A stretch of DNA of 51,773 nucleotides, taken from Neobacillus niacini. GTDB lineage: Bacteria > Bacillota > Bacilli > Bacillales > Cytobacillaceae. A model generated the notes under the pieces. That model searched no databases and had not been told where the DNA came from. It saw only the letters and a list, made by a program, of their open reading frames with translations. This document shows, one piece after another, positions 7,824 to 14,559 of this stretch. The DNA is taken from NCBI RefSeq assembly GCF_019749295.1, contig NZ_JACWFG010000018.1:1-51773 (forward strand), read 5' to 3'. Each line of letters starts with the position of its first letter. Position 1 is the first letter of the stretch. Made by a program: the position numbers and the translations under genes.

Positions 7824-8633
7824 ATGTTAACAGAGAAATATAAAAACTTACAGTCGATTCTCCGAGAAATGGAATCAGTCGTAGTAGCATTCTCAGGCGG
7901 TGTGGATAGTACCTTTTTGTTAAAAGCAGCTGTTGAGACCTTAGGCGCTGGCCATGTTCTTGCGGTTACAGCGGACTCGGAAACCTATCCCTCTAGTGAG
8001 CTTTTAGAGGCGAGAGAATTAGCTGAAAGAATAGGCGTCAAACACCAAGTCATTGAAACGTCTGAATTGGCGATTCCTGGCTACGCAGAGAATAATAAAA
8101 ATCGCTGCTATTTTTGTAAAAGCAGCTTATTTGATCATTTGATTCCGGTCATGGAAGAAAAAGGCTATAATAATGTCATTTATGGTGTAATTGCGGATGA
8201 TATGAATGAACATCGTCCAGGAATGCAGGCAGCAAAGGAAAAGGGAATTCGCGGACCTCTGCTTGAAGCAAACCTTTTCAAAGAAGAAATCAGGGAGCTT
8301 TCACAGCAGTTTGATTTGCCAACCTGGAATAAACCTTCATTTGCCTGCTTATCGTCAAGAATTGCTTACGGTGAGTACATTACAAAAGAAAAGCTGACAA
8401 AGGTTGAAAAAGCAGAAGCGTACCTTAAGAGCCTGAATATTCGCCAAGTACGAGTAAGAACGCATCAAGAGATTGCAAGGATTGAAGTTGAGCCTGATGA
8501 TATGAAAACCGTTCTTGAAAATCATGACGCGATAGTCAAAGAACTGCAGGAGTACGGTTATAAATATATAACGTTAGATTTACTTGGATATAAGAGTGGA
8601 AGTATGAACAAAGTTCTATCGAATTTAGGCTGA
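7824..8633 (+). CDS. larE: LarE, ATP-dependent sulfur transferase for nickel-pincer cofactor
   Basis: A 269-residue PP-loop ATPase. The pyrophosphate loop SGGVDS is at residues 24-29. LarE adenylates the carboxylates of the LarB product and inserts two sulfurs, yielding the thio acids that will hold nickel. Cys175 (PSFACLSSR) matches the sacrificial cysteine of L. plantarum LarE (Cys176). This protein also has CYFCK (Cys95, Cys98). A three-cysteine set is the hallmark I recall for [4Fe-4S]-type LarE, which passes on sulfide instead of consuming its own cysteine. ATG 7824 follows GGGGAAAGGAG. It probably shares a transcript with the larA-like and SDR genes. Confidence 0.88.
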   Translation: MLTEKYKNLQSILREMESVVVAFSGGVDSTFLLKAAVETLGAGHVLAVTADSETYPSSELLEARELAERIGVKHQVIETSELAIPGYAENNKNRCYFCKSSLFDHLIPVMEEKGYNNVIYGVIADDMNEHRPGMQAAKEKGIRGPLLEANLFKEEIRELSQQFDLPTWNKPSFACLSSRIAYGEYITKEKLTKVEKAEAYLKSLNIRQVRVRTHQEIARIEVEPDDMKTVLENHDAIVKELQEYGYKYITLDLLGYKSGSMNKVLSNLG

Positions 8634-8652
8634 GAAAGTACTTGATTTAAAG

Positions 8653-8683
8653 AAGGCTTTGGGGAAAATCCAAAGCCTTTTCT
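8653..8683 (+). terminator. Rho-independent terminator after larE
   Basis: A perfect 10-bp stem AAGGCTTTGG/CCAAAGCCTT with a 7-nt loop and TTTTCT tail. It may end the larA-SDR-larE transcript, although I see no good promoter between it and gntK, so read-through is likely to matter. Confidence 0.8.
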
Positions 8684-8756
8684 ATTAAAGTAATAGAAAA
8701 GGCAATAATAGATATAATTGACACATATATATTGTTACTTGAAAAGGAAGATGAGT

Positions 8757-10229
8757 ATGCCAAGAGAGTTTGTAATTGGACTTGATATCGGAACGACTAG
8801 TGTAAAAGCTTGCGTATTTCACTTAAATGGTAAATTGGCTGCAGAAGCAGAGAAAATGAATACTTTTCAATATCCGCAACAAGGCTGGTCAGAACAAGAC
8901 CCAATTGAAATCGAGCGGTCAGCGGTCTCTGCCATTCGGGAGGCGGTTGAAAAAGCAGGTGCGGAAAAAGATGAAATCCTCTCTTTAGGGTTCTCGGCTG
9001 CCATGCATTCTCTCCTTTGTGTGCATGAAGATGGAAGACCTCTGTCACCGGCTATTATTTGGGCTGATGGAAGAAGTACTGGGCAGGCAGAAACAATTAA
9101 GAAAACAATTGGAAGTACTATTTATGCAAAAACAGGAACTCCGATCCATCCAATGACTCCTTTTTTAAAGTTATTGTGGATGAAAGAAACTAATTATGAA
9201 CCATATAAACAAGCTGCATTTTTTATGTCGATAAAGGAATATTTAATTCAATGCTGGTTTGGTGAAAGAGTCATCGATTATTCTATGGCTTCGGCTACAG
9301 GGTTATTTAATCCCCAGACACTTGAATGGGAACAAGAGCTGCTTGAGATGACAGGTATTGGCAAGGAACAGCTTTCCGAAATCGTTCCCCCAACCAAAGT
9401 GTTGAACGGTCTTAAAAGGGAAATTGCTGATGAAATGGGAATACATCCAGAAATGCCTTTTGTGATGGGCGCGGCAGACGGCCAACTGGCAAACCTAGGG
9501 ATTGGGGCGATTTTACCTGGAGAAGTTGCGGTTTCCGTTGGTACAAGCGGTGCGATCAGGCAAATCAATCAAGGAGTAAAAATTGACGAGAATCAGGAAA
9601 CATTTTGTTACTCCTTTACAGCAGAATCATCCATTGTAGGCGGACCGACAAATAATGGCGGAATCGTCTTACAATGGTTAAAAGATCTCTTAAATGACGA
9701 AAGGGATTTTAGTGAATTCTTAGGTGACGCAGAAAAGGTTGCTCCTGGTGCTGAGGGGATTTTATTCCTTCCGTACTTGAATGGTGAAAGGGCGCCAATT
9801 TGGAATCAGCAGGCAAAAGGTAATTTTTATGGGGTTTCGATCACGCATAAAAAGGAGCATTTCATCCGCGCTGTCCTAGAAGGAGTTACCTTTAATCTCT
9901 ATCAAATCGGGAAAGCGCTGGAAAGGTTAGCGGGCGAGCCGAAAAAAATCTACGTTAACGGTGGATTGGCAAGGTCACCGCTCTGGCTGCAAATGATGGC
10001 AGACATTTTTGAAGCGGAAATCTATGTTTCCGAAAGTCATCACAGTGCCGCATGGGGTGCTGCCTGGACCGCTCTAGTGGGAATTGGTAAAGTAGATTCA
10101 TTTGAAGATATCAAAAAGAATATCCCAATGGGAGATGCAGTGCTTCCAAATAAGGAAACTAGTCTACGCTATAAAGCGATATATGAAAACTATGAAAAGC
10201 TTGCTAAGGATATGGCAAAGTACTTTTAA
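8757..10229 (+). CDS. gntK: Gluconokinase (FGGY family)
   Basis: A 490-residue sugar kinase with the N-terminal phosphate motif GLDIGTTSVK and later GTSGAI, GGPTNNGG, FLPYLNGERAP and VNGGLARSPLW, typical of FGGY gluconate kinases of Bacilli (GntK, about 510 residues). It phosphorylates D-gluconate to 6-phosphogluconate, feeding the pentose phosphate pathway. Start chosen at ATG 8757 because AAAGGAAG lies 6 nt upstream; an in-frame ATG at 8751 is too close to that site. No gluconate permease (gntP) or GntR regulator is present, so the gluconate probably comes from the neighbouring epimerase and SDR. A 52-bp repeat array follows. Confidence 0.87.
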   Translation: MPREFVIGLDIGTTSVKACVFHLNGKLAAEAEKMNTFQYPQQGWSEQDPIEIERSAVSAIREAVEKAGAEKDEILSLGFSAAMHSLLCVHEDGRPLSPAIIWADGRSTGQAETIKKTIGSTIYAKTGTPIHPMTPFLKLLWMKETNYEPYKQAAFFMSIKEYLIQCWFGERVIDYSMASATGLFNPQTLEWEQELLEMTGIGKEQLSEIVPPTKVLNGLKREIADEMGIHPEMPFVMGAADGQLANLGIGAILPGEVAVSVGTSGAIRQINQGVKIDENQETFCYSFTAESSIVGGPTNNGGIVLQWLKDLLNDERDFSEFLGDAEKVAPGAEGILFLPYLNGERAPIWNQQAKGNFYGVSITHKKEHFIRAVLEGVTFNLYQIGKALERLAGEPKKIYVNGGLARSPLWLQMMADIFEAEIYVSESHHSAAWGAAWTALVGIGKVDSFEDIKKNIPMGDAVLPNKETSLRYKAIYENYEKLAKDMAKYF

Positions 10230-10240
10230 TTGATGGTACT

Positions 10241-10656
10241 GAGGGGTTCATGAAGCCCAAAACTGTGGTGGAAAAGTTAAAATGGTCCTCATGAGGTGTT
10301 CATGAAGCCCAAAACTGTGGTAAAAAAGTCAAAATGATCCTCATGAGGTGTTCATGAAGCCCAAAACTGTGGTGGAAAAGGTAAAATGGTCCTCATGAGG
10401 TGTTCATGAAGCCCAAAACTGTGGTGGAAAAGGTAAAATGGTCCTCATGAGGGGTTCATGAAGCCCAAAACTGTGGTGGAAAAGTTAAAATGGTCCTCAT
10501 GAGGGGTTCATGAAGCCCAAAACTGTGGTGGAAAAGGTAAAATGGTCCTCATGAGGGGTTCATGAAGCCCAAAACTGTGGTAAAAAAGTTAAAATGATCC
10601 TCATGAGGGGTTCATGAAGCCCAAAACTGTGGTGGAAAAGTTAAAATGGTCTTCAT
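10241..10656 (+). repeat. Eight head-to-tail copies of a 52-bp repeat
   Basis: Eight uninterrupted units starting at 10241, 10293, 10345, 10397, 10449, 10501, 10553 and 10605. Each starts GAGG(G/T)GTTCATGAAGCCC and ends with CCTCAT (CTTCAT in the last). Unit junctions form the palindrome CCTCATGAGG, and TTCATGAA lies inside each unit. Only a few positions vary; units 2 and 7 share a linked variant. A period of 52 is not a multiple of three and there are no spacers, so this is neither coding nor CRISPR. It aligns loosely with the other 52-bp arrays of the window. Nothing else is seen between gntK and larB (10230-10705). Confidence 0.95.
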
Positions 10657-10705
10657 GAGGCTTATTATTGGGAATCACCCAAAATTTTTAAAAGGGGGGA
10701 AAACA

Positions 10706-11473
10706 ATGCTTGAAGACATTCTAGAACAAGTTCAAAAAGGTACCCTCAGTATTGCCGAAGCAAAGGACCAATTAGCGACGTTTGAAAACTTGGGTTTTGC
10801 AAAGGTTGACCATCATCGGAAGAAACGCCAGGGATTCCCGGAAGTTGTCTACGGCGAAGGGAAAACAGCTCAACAAATTATATCGATTATCCAGGCGCTA
10901 AGGGCCAGGAACAATCAGGTTATGGTCACAAGAATTTCAGAGGAAAAAGCAGCAATCGTTAAAACTGCTTGTCCTGAATTTACCTATAATGACATTGCGC
11001 AGATTCTATTTTGGAAAGAGCAAAAAACAATAGAAAACAATCATGGATACATAGCAGTTGTCGCTGCAGGAACCTCTGATTTAAGGGTCGCAGAAGAAGC
11101 TGCAGTTACAGCTGAAATATTAGGAAGTAAAGTTCACCGTATATATGATGTCGGCGTAGCTGGGATTCATCGGTTACTTAGTCATGCAGAAGAAATTCAA
11201 AAAGCGACGGTGTCTGTTGTGGTAGCCGGGATGGAAGGAGCACTGCCGAGTGTGGTGGGAGGGCTTGTTTCTCATCCTGTAATCGCCGTTCCTACTAGTG
11301 TCGGCTATGGAGCTAACTTTAATGGATTATCGGCTTTGCTGACCATGCTGAATTCATGTGCTTCAGGAATTAGTGTTGTCAATATTGATAATGGTTTTGG
11401 CGGCGGTTATAACGCTGTATTAATTCACCAACTTGCACAAAAAGGGGAAAGAAATGAAGACACTTTATTTTGA
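10706..11473 (+). CDS. larB: LarB, nicotinate adenine dinucleotide carboxylase/hydrolase
   Basis: A 255-residue protein whose C-terminal half is a PurE/AIR-carboxylase-like domain (AAGTSDLRVAEEAAVTAE, then VVAGMEGALPSVVGGL, then GYGANFNGLSALL and GFGGGYNA). LarB carboxylates the pyridinium ring of NaAD and releases AMP, giving the dicarboxylate mononucleotide used by LarE: step one of nickel-pincer nucleotide synthesis. Start chosen at ATG 10706 behind AAAGGGGGGA; the frame opens further upstream inside the 52-bp repeats, which is not credible as coding. Its end overlaps larC by 20 nt, indicating translational coupling. Confidence 0.9.
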   Translation: MLEDILEQVQKGTLSIAEAKDQLATFENLGFAKVDHHRKKRQGFPEVVYGEGKTAQQIISIIQALRARNNQVMVTRISEEKAAIVKTACPEFTYNDIAQILFWKEQKTIENNHGYIAVVAAGTSDLRVAEEAAVTAEILGSKVHRIYDVGVAGIHRLLSHAEEIQKATVSVVVAGMEGALPSVVGGLVSHPVIAVPTSVGYGANFNGLSALLTMLNSCASGISVVNIDNGFGGGYNAVLIHQLAQKGERNEDTLF

Positions 11474-12473
11474 TTGTTTTTCAGGAGTCAGCGGGGACAT
11501 GGTCATTGGCGCGCTCATTGATGCTGGTGCTGACCCCGTCAAACTAGTAGAAGAATTAAAGAAGTTAAATATAGAAGATGAATATGAATTGAAATGGAAA
11601 AAGGTCAACAAAAATGGGATTACGAGCACGAAGTTTGATGTATTGCTAGCAAATCATGACCATGGACACACGCACAGCCATGCCCAGGATCATGAGCATG
11701 GACACACGCACAGCCATGCCCACGATCATGAGCATGGACACTCTCATAGCCATGAACATACTCATGACCACGAACACACGCACAGCCATGCCCACGATCA
11801 TGACCATGGACACACGCACAGCCATGCCCACGATCATGACCATGAACACACGCACAGCCATGCCCACGATCATGAGCACGAACACAGCCATACCCATACT
11901 CATAATCATGAACACAGCCATACCCACGGTCATGACCATGAACACACTCATGATCACCATCATGACCATCGTTCGTATAAAGATATTGTAAGATTAATTG
12001 AAGAGGCTGATTTTCCTCAACAAGTGAAAGATACTGCTTTAAAGATATTTAAAAAAATCGGTGAAGCAGAAGGGCTTATTCATGGTGTTCCTTTGGAAAA
12101 GGTACATTTTCATGAGGTAGGTGCTGTTGATTCAATAATTGATATCATTGGAACAGCTATTCTAATTCATCAGTTAGAAGTATCCGTTATAAAATCCTCC
12201 CCGATTCCAGTTGGAACAGGGAAAATTCGGATTGACCATGGGATCTATCCAGTACCAGCACCTGCAACTCTTGAGATTTTGAAAGGAATTCCGATTGAAC
12301 ACTCAGAAGTGAGATTTGAACTCACCACACCAACTGGGGCAGCCATTATCGCGGTTTTAGCTGAAGAGTTTACCTCTATTCCTTCAATGAAAGTTAACTC
12401 AATAGGTTATGGAGCCGGAACAAAAACATTTAAAGACCGTCCTAATGTTGTTCGAGTCATCATTGGCGAATAA
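11454..12473 (+). CDS. larC: LarC1, N-terminal part of nickel insertase, with giant His-rich insert
   Basis: A 339-residue N-terminal part of LarC (DUF111 family), the CTP-dependent enzyme that inserts nickel into the pincer cofactor. Family motifs at the start (YFDCFSGVSGDM) and later (HFHEVGAVDSIIDI, PVPAPATLE, ELTTPTGAA, GYGAGTK) are intact. Between residues 68 and 172 lies an insert with 53 histidines in 105 residues, mostly His-x alternation with Asp, Glu, Ser and Thr, probably a nickel store. ATG 11454 follows AAAGGGGAAA and lies inside the end of larB. The protein stops at VRVIIGE, where the family normally continues or frameshifts into LarC2; here LarC2 is a separate downstream gene. 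Confidence 0.9.
   Translation: MKTLYFDCFSGVSGDMVIGALIDAGADPVKLVEELKKLNIEDEYELKWKKVNKNGITSTKFDVLLANHDHGHTHSHAQDHEHGHTHSHAHDHEHGHSHSHEHTHDHEHTHSHAHDHDHGHTHSHAHDHDHEHTHSHAHDHEHEHSHTHTHNHEHSHTHGHDHEHTHDHHHDHRSYKDIVRLIEEADFPQQVKDTALKIFKKIGEAEGLIHGVPLEKVHFHEVGAVDSIIDIIGTAILIHQLEVSVIKSSPIPVGTGKIRIDHGIYPVPAPATLEILKGIPIEHSEVRFELTTPTGAAIIAVLAEEFTSIPSMKVNSIGYGAGTKTFKDRPNVVRVIIGE
11655..11969 (+). repeat. DNA repeats encoding the LarC1 His-rich insert
   Basis: Degenerate tandem repeats built from CAC/CAT codons with recurring blocks such as ACGCACAGCCATGCC and CACGATCATGA. The number of blocks is likely to vary between strains through slippage. Long frames on the opposite strand and in another forward frame here are low-complexity shadows. 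Confidence 0.85.
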
Positions 12474-12504
12474 ATTAATTTAAAAATCAGAGCTGCTGGC
12501 CAGA

Positions 12505-12624
12505 AACGCGGATATAATTCATATAACGCGGATAAATTTGATTTAACGCTGATAAAATTCATTTAACGCCGATATAATACAATTATCGCTGATATAGTCA
12601 ATTTAACGCAGATTATATTAATCT
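12505..12624 (+). repeat. Six 20-bp repeats between the two larC parts
   Basis: Units begin at 12505, 12525, 12545, 12565, 12585 and 12605 with the pattern AACGC(G/T/C)GATA followed by an AT-rich half. The period is exactly 20 bp, about two helical turns. The last unit merges into a strong hairpin (12601-12633). Together they occupy nearly all of the gap between larC1 and larC2. Confidence 0.9.
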
Positions 12625-12641
12625 GCGTTAAATCTTTTATT
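12601..12641 (+). terminator. 14-bp hairpin with T-rich tail before larC2
   Basis: ATTTAACGCAGATT pairs perfectly with AATCTGCGTTAAAT around a 5-nt loop, then CTTTTATT. It ends only a few bases before the larC2 ribosome site (GAGAGGAG, 12642-12649), so it could terminate part of the transcript or affect larC2 translation. The AT-rich stem makes it a moderate terminator. Confidence 0.55.
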
Positions 12642-12657
12642 GAGAGGAGTCTACCCA

Positions 12658-13128
12658 ATGAGTTCTCACCCCCCTAATTATGAACACCTAGATGATCAAA
12701 TGGTGAAAATGGAAGTAAACTTAGACAATATTCCTGGAGAATGGCTGGGTTACGTCATGGATCTTCTGTTTGAAGCGGGGGCAAATGATGTTTTTTATAC
12801 CCCGATTTACATGAAAAAAAACAGACCGGGTATTTTGCTTCAACTGCTATGCTCTCTAGAAAATGTAAATAAAATGAAAGAAATACTTTTTAAAGAAACG
12901 ACAACACTAGGAGTCCGCTATTATCCGTTAACCGTTCACCGATTAGAAAGAGTATTCAACAAAGTGGAGACGGAATGGGGTGCAGTAACGGTAAAAGAAG
13001 GGATCCTAAACGGACAAGTTGTGCAGCGGGCACCGGAGTATGAGGAATGCAAGGCTTTGGCACAACTCCATGGTATTCCTTTAAAAAAGGTGTATGAACG
13101 TGTATGGAAGATGATTGATACAGTTTAA
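12658..13128 (+). CDS. larC: LarC2, C-terminal part of nickel insertase
   Basis: A 156-residue protein matching the C-terminal region of LarC (EVNLDNIPGEWLGYVMDLLFEAGANDVFYTPIYMKKNRPG). This part is joined to LarC1 by a single frame or a programmed frameshift in other species. Start at ATG 12658, 8 nt after GAGAGGAG; an upstream in-frame TTG at 12640 has no such site. The gap of 184 nt from the LarC1 stop means it must be translated independently and associate as a separate subunit. The core is intact, so I read this as a functional split gene, not a pseudogene. Confidence 0.87.
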   Translation: MSSHPPNYEHLDDQMVKMEVNLDNIPGEWLGYVMDLLFEAGANDVFYTPIYMKKNRPGILLQLLCSLENVNKMKEILFKETTTLGVRYYPLTVHRLERVFNKVETEWGAVTVKEGILNGQVVQRAPEYEECKALAQLHGIPLKKVYERVWKMIDTV

Positions 13129-13143
13129 AGATAATGAAAAAAA

Positions 13144-13184
13144 GAAGCGGTGCAAATTGGTTAACATCCAAAATGCATCGCTTC
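13144..13184. terminator. Bidirectional terminator between larC2 and queT
   Basis: GAAGCGGTGCA pairs with TGCATCGCTTC (11 bp, one G-U). The minus strand gives a clean T-run after the stem, serving queT; on the plus strand the tail is TATTTAT, serving larC2 less well. Confidence 0.7.
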
Positions 13185-13191
13185 TATTTAT

Positions 13192-13677
13192 CTATACTCT
13201 TTTTTCGAATTGTACTCGTTTATTAATGAAATAAATAATCGGCATACCTACTGCCATCACAACAAATTCTCCTATTGCCACTGTTAACCAAGTAAATAAG
13301 AATGGCAATTCGAATGCTAGGTTTAATTCCCAAGCAATCAAGAACATAGTGAAGGTGAAAACAACGGTATTCACAATCATACGAGCCCAGATTCCTTTAA
13401 TGAAACGCGCTGATAAAATGGTAATCGATAAGGCTAATAGTGATTGGCCGACACCGAACACAAGGTCATAGGCGACCATCGGAGAAAAGAATAGGTTTGA
13501 TAAAAATACCCCAATAATGATTCCAAAGATATACTTCTTATTGAAAACAATAAGATGATTAAACATTTCGGAAACACGAAATTGAATATTTGTGAAACCA
13601 AAAGGTGCAATTAAACCGGAAACAGCTATGTACAAAGCTGCCAGTATCGCGTTAACAACAAGTGTTTTTATTCTCAT
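13192..13677 (-). CDS. queT: QueT, queuosine-precursor ECF transporter S component
   Basis: A 161-residue membrane protein with 5-6 hydrophobic helices. The opening (VNAILAALYIAVSGL) and the segment NIQFRVSEMF match the QueT family, the substrate-binding subunit that lets a shared ECF module import preQ1-type queuosine precursors. Start chosen at ATG 13677 with AAGGAGAG upstream; the frame is open to 13737, but that extension runs through a preQ1-I riboswitch, which fixes the shorter start. Gene and riboswitch support each other's identification. Energising subunits could be the general ECF module or the ecfA1A2T genes just downstream. Confidence 0.88.
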   Translation of the reverse strand: MRIKTLVVNAILAALYIAVSGLIAPFGFTNIQFRVSEMFNHLIVFNKKYIFGIIIGVFLSNLFFSPMVAYDLVFGVGQSLLALSITILSARFIKGIWARMIVNTVVFTFTMFLIAWELNLAFELPFLFTWLTVAIGEFVVMAVGMPIIYFINKRVQFEKRV

Positions 13678-13685
13678 ATTAATTT

Positions 13686-13728
13686 CTCTCCTTAGTTTTT
13701 TTACGTGGGAGGTTCTCGAACCACGATT
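13686..13728 (-). promoter_or_regulatory. preQ1-I riboswitch
   Basis: Read on the minus strand: CGTGG stem, GGTTC loop start, AACCTCC and CCACG closing strand, then the A-rich tail AAAAAAACTAAGGAG. This follows the preQ1-I pattern in which the tail folds back into the hairpin loop as a pseudoknot. The ribosome site AAGGAG of queT is the end of the tail, so ligand binding would hide it and block translation initiation. Confidence 0.88.
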
Positions 13729-13743
13729 TACTGACAAAATATT

Positions 13744-13772
13744 ATATTAATATATACGAATCTACTAGTCAA
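13744..13772 (-). promoter_or_regulatory. Promoter of queT
   Basis: On the minus strand TTGACT (13772-13767), 17-nt spacer, TAATAT (13749-13744). The predicted start is a few bases before the riboswitch, as expected for a very short leader. Confidence 0.7.
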
Positions 13773-13889
13773 TATAAAGATAGTCTGTGCTTAATAAATT
13801 ATGTTCAGCAAAGTATATTTTATGTCTTGTTTATGGATAATACTTCCCTTTTTGCACATTCTAATAGTAAAAAAAGGAAAGTATAGTTT

Positions 13890-14384
13890 ATGATTAATAA
13901 AAAGAAGTTCGTATTAGTTGTTATGCTGTTGCCTTGGCTGACGGTGCCCTTTATCGGAAAAAATGCAATGAAACGATTTTCACTTACTTCAATCGTTATT
14001 GGTCTTTTATTTGGGGCACAGTCTATTTACGCTCATAAAAAAGGCTGGTGGAGGGTTTACACTCAATTATTCCCAAAAACAATGGGTGAAGTTCCATTTA
14101 TTGTTGGACCATTTTTTGTCGGAGCTATTTGGATATTGAAATTTACATATGGTAAATTTATTCGTTATACCTTGGTCAATCTAGGTATAGATTTTTTTCA
14201 TATCTTTATTTTTGTAAAATGGTTACAAAGGGTGGGAATAGCTTCTCTCATTCGATTGAAAGAATACCAAGCTCTGCTTCTATTTTCCGCAAATGCTTCA
14301 ATCATGTATGGATTTCAGAGGCTTATTGATAAAAAGGTAAATCCAAAGAAGCCTAAGTCGTTCATCAAAAGAATCTTACCCTAA
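13890..14384 (+). CDS. Hypothetical membrane protein
   Basis: A 164-residue protein with about four hydrophobic segments (near residues 6-22, 29-46, 69-86 and 96-112) and a basic C-terminal tail (KKVNPKKPKSFIKR). ATG 13890 follows AAAGGAAAG. I recognise no family or catalytic motif. It stands alone between queT and the ECF operon, with a weak hairpin after it. Composition is like that of its neighbours, giving no sign of transfer. Confidence 0.65.
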   Translation: MINKKKFVLVVMLLPWLTVPFIGKNAMKRFSLTSIVIGLLFGAQSIYAHKKGWWRVYTQLFPKTMGEVPFIVGPFFVGAIWILKFTYGKFIRYTLVNLGIDFFHIFIFVKWLQRVGIASLIRLKEYQALLLFSANASIMYGFQRLIDKKVNPKKPKSFIKRILP

Positions 14385-14396
14385 ATAATAACTGAA

Positions 14397-14426
14397 AGGC
14401 CAGGCTCAGAAATTGTGCTCTGGCCT
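14397..14426 (+). terminator. Hairpin, weak terminator
   Basis: AGGCCAG/CTGGCCT, a 7-bp stem with a 16-nt loop, just after the stop of the membrane protein. No run of T follows, so termination would be inefficient. Confidence 0.35.
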
Positions 14427-14559
14427 AGAATTATTGACTAAATACAGTGTTTTTAGGATATCCCACATTGAAACTTCGTGCTATTATATTTCTTGTGAAT
14501 TCATTACTATGATTGAATAGTATTCAGAATATTAATAAAATAGAGAGAGGAGGGGTTAA

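Noticed and set aside
8718..8723. TTGACA as a gntK promoter -35 box
   Set aside because: No -10 hexamer follows at 15-19 nt. A TATAAT at 8713 has no -35 upstream.
10241..10656. CRISPR array
   Set aside because: Units are contiguous with no unique spacers, and no cas genes are near. The same applies to the arrays at 31, 39.7 and 43.7 kb.
11646..11991. Met/Val-rich minus-strand frame and Thr/Met-rich plus-strand frame across the His-rich region
   Set aside because: Both are shadows of the repeated His codons of LarC1, without ribosome sites or family features.
12474..12657. Programmed frameshift joining larC1 and larC2
   Set aside because: The gap is 184 nt with repeats and a hairpin, and larC2 has its own ribosome site; a one-base slip could not join them.
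13678..13737. N-terminal extension of QueT
   Set aside because: The extension is the preQ1-I riboswitch; a strong ribosome site points to ATG 13677.
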